From positions 1-6,600 of the forward strand of contig VAZT01000217.1 in assembly GCA_005884825.1 (NCBI GenBank): a stretch of DNA of 6,600 bases, read 5' to 3'. Positions 6,070 to 6,600 of this stretch are shown piece after piece (position 1 is the stretch's first letter; every line of letters starts with the position of its first letter). Source of the stretch: Alphaproteobacteria bacterium. GTDB lineage: Bacteria > Pseudomonadota > Alphaproteobacteria > ATCC43930 > CGMCC-115725. The notes beneath the pieces were generated by a model. The model made no database searches and was not told the DNA's origin. It saw only the letters and a list, made by a program, of their open reading frames with translations. The translations under genes and the position numbers were made by a program.

Positions 6070-6600
6070 TCAGCCGCCCAGTGCTCCAAGCGCCGATATG
6101 ATGGCGGCGCGATCGAGGCCTTTGCGGCCGATCACGACCAGCCGCGTCTCGCGCTTTTCACCGGGATACCAGGGCCGATCGAAATGCTGCTGCAACCGGT
6201 CGCCGACCGCCTGAACGACCTGTCGGCGATCGCGACGGGGCAGGTCGACAAACCCTTTCACCCGCAGGACGTCATGCAAGCCGATCGCTGACCGCAGTCG
6301 AACAAGAAATTCGTTACCGTCCTCTACCGAGCCTGCAGTCACGACAAAACTCTCGAAATCGTCGTGATCGTGCCCGGCTTCGAGCTCGTGGATCGAGGGG
6401 CGGGAAGCAAGGTCGTTCTCGGCGGCCGCCGTCAGACCGAGCGCCACCTGTGGCGGCACCCTGCCCTGTCGTGCGCTGACGAGCTTCAGACCCGGACGAA
6501 GCTCCGCCTCGATCTCACGGCGAAGCGCGGTCAGACGCTCCGGGGCAATCAGGTCGGTCTTGTTGAGGATCACGAGATCGGCGCAAGCGAGCTGATCGGC
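6070..6600 (-). CDS. cobW: Cobalamin biosynthesis protein CobW, C-terminal part (partial at right edge)
   Basis: CobW is a G3E-family P-loop GTPase. It is encoded beside cobN in many alphaproteobacteria and is thought to deliver cobalt to the chelatase. The window holds 176 residues of its C-terminal half. The frame is open to the right edge, and the residues there (ADQLACADLVILNKTDLI) are internal, so the GTG at 6573 is not the start. NKTD (bases about 6564-6553) is the G4 guanine-binding motif. HDHDDFESF (about 6372-6346) is the His/Asp-rich segment typical of these metallochaperones. The CobW C-terminal domain follows, with HDVLRVKGFVDLP, VQAVGDRLQQHFDRPW and TRLVVIGRKGLDRAAI. The Walker A motif and the CxCC metal site lie beyond the edge. 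The TGA is followed at once by the cobN ATG. The operon promoter, and any cobalamin riboswitch, would be further right. Nothing visible is broken. Confidence 0.92.
   Translation of the reverse strand, partial: ADQLACADLVILNKTDLIAPERLTALRREIEAELRPGLKLVSARQGRVPPQVALGLTAAAENDLASRPSIHELEAGHDHDDFESFVVTAGSVEDGNEFLVRLRSAIGLHDVLRVKGFVDLPRRDRRQVVQAVGDRLQQHFDRPWYPGEKRETRLVVIGRKGLDRAAIISALGALGG

Noticed and set aside
6070..6600. Cobalamin riboswitch or operon promoter
   Set aside because: The right edge is still inside cobW coding sequence and no B12-box-like leader appears anywhere in the window; any such element must lie upstream of the window.

Overview
The window is a slice of an aerobic (oxygen-dependent, late cobalt insertion) cobalamin biosynthesis cluster. 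The sequence is GC-rich. The gene set cobW-cobN-cobO-cobQ facing cbiB (cobD), and the style of the proteins, point to an alphaproteobacterium, perhaps of the Rhodospirillales or Hyphomicrobiales. That placement is inferred from protein resemblance and base composition only. No rRNA or other marker gene is present.

Layout, left to right. The + strand carries the 3' half of cbiB/cobD (2-445), cut by the left edge. Everything else lies on the - strand and is transcribed from right to left: cobW (6600-6070, cut by the right edge), cobN (6069-2584), cobO (2599-1964) and cobQ (1964-429). These four genes overlap or abut: TGA then ATG with no spacer at cobW/cobN, a 16-base overlap at cobN/cobO, one shared base at cobO/cobQ. 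They look like one translationally coupled operon whose promoter lies beyond the right edge. cobQ and cbiB converge and overlap tail to tail by 17 bases. There is no intergenic stretch, so I find no promoter, riboswitch, RNA gene or terminator.

The products cover neighbouring pathway steps. CobW is a probable metal chaperone. CobN is the large subunit of the cobaltochelatase, which makes cob(II)yrinic acid a,c-diamide together with CobS and CobT (not in the window). CobO adenosylates the reduced corrinoid. CobQ adds four amides to give adenosylcobyric acid. CbiB attaches the aminopropanol arm.

Two things depart from an ordinary cluster. First, cobN is broken: its protein is spread over three stretches in two reading frames, and at each of the two joins a conserved segment (roughly 50 and 35 residues) is absent. 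The frame shifts cancel, so the last stretch is back in the frame of the start codon. This is either a double-deletion pseudogene or an assembly/sequence error. The first join falls on a perfect 14-base palindrome. Second, cobQ carries an in-frame GC-rich palindromic repeat-like element of about 55-70 bases, adding about 20-25 residues between its two domains. I see no evidence of an undescribed biological system here.
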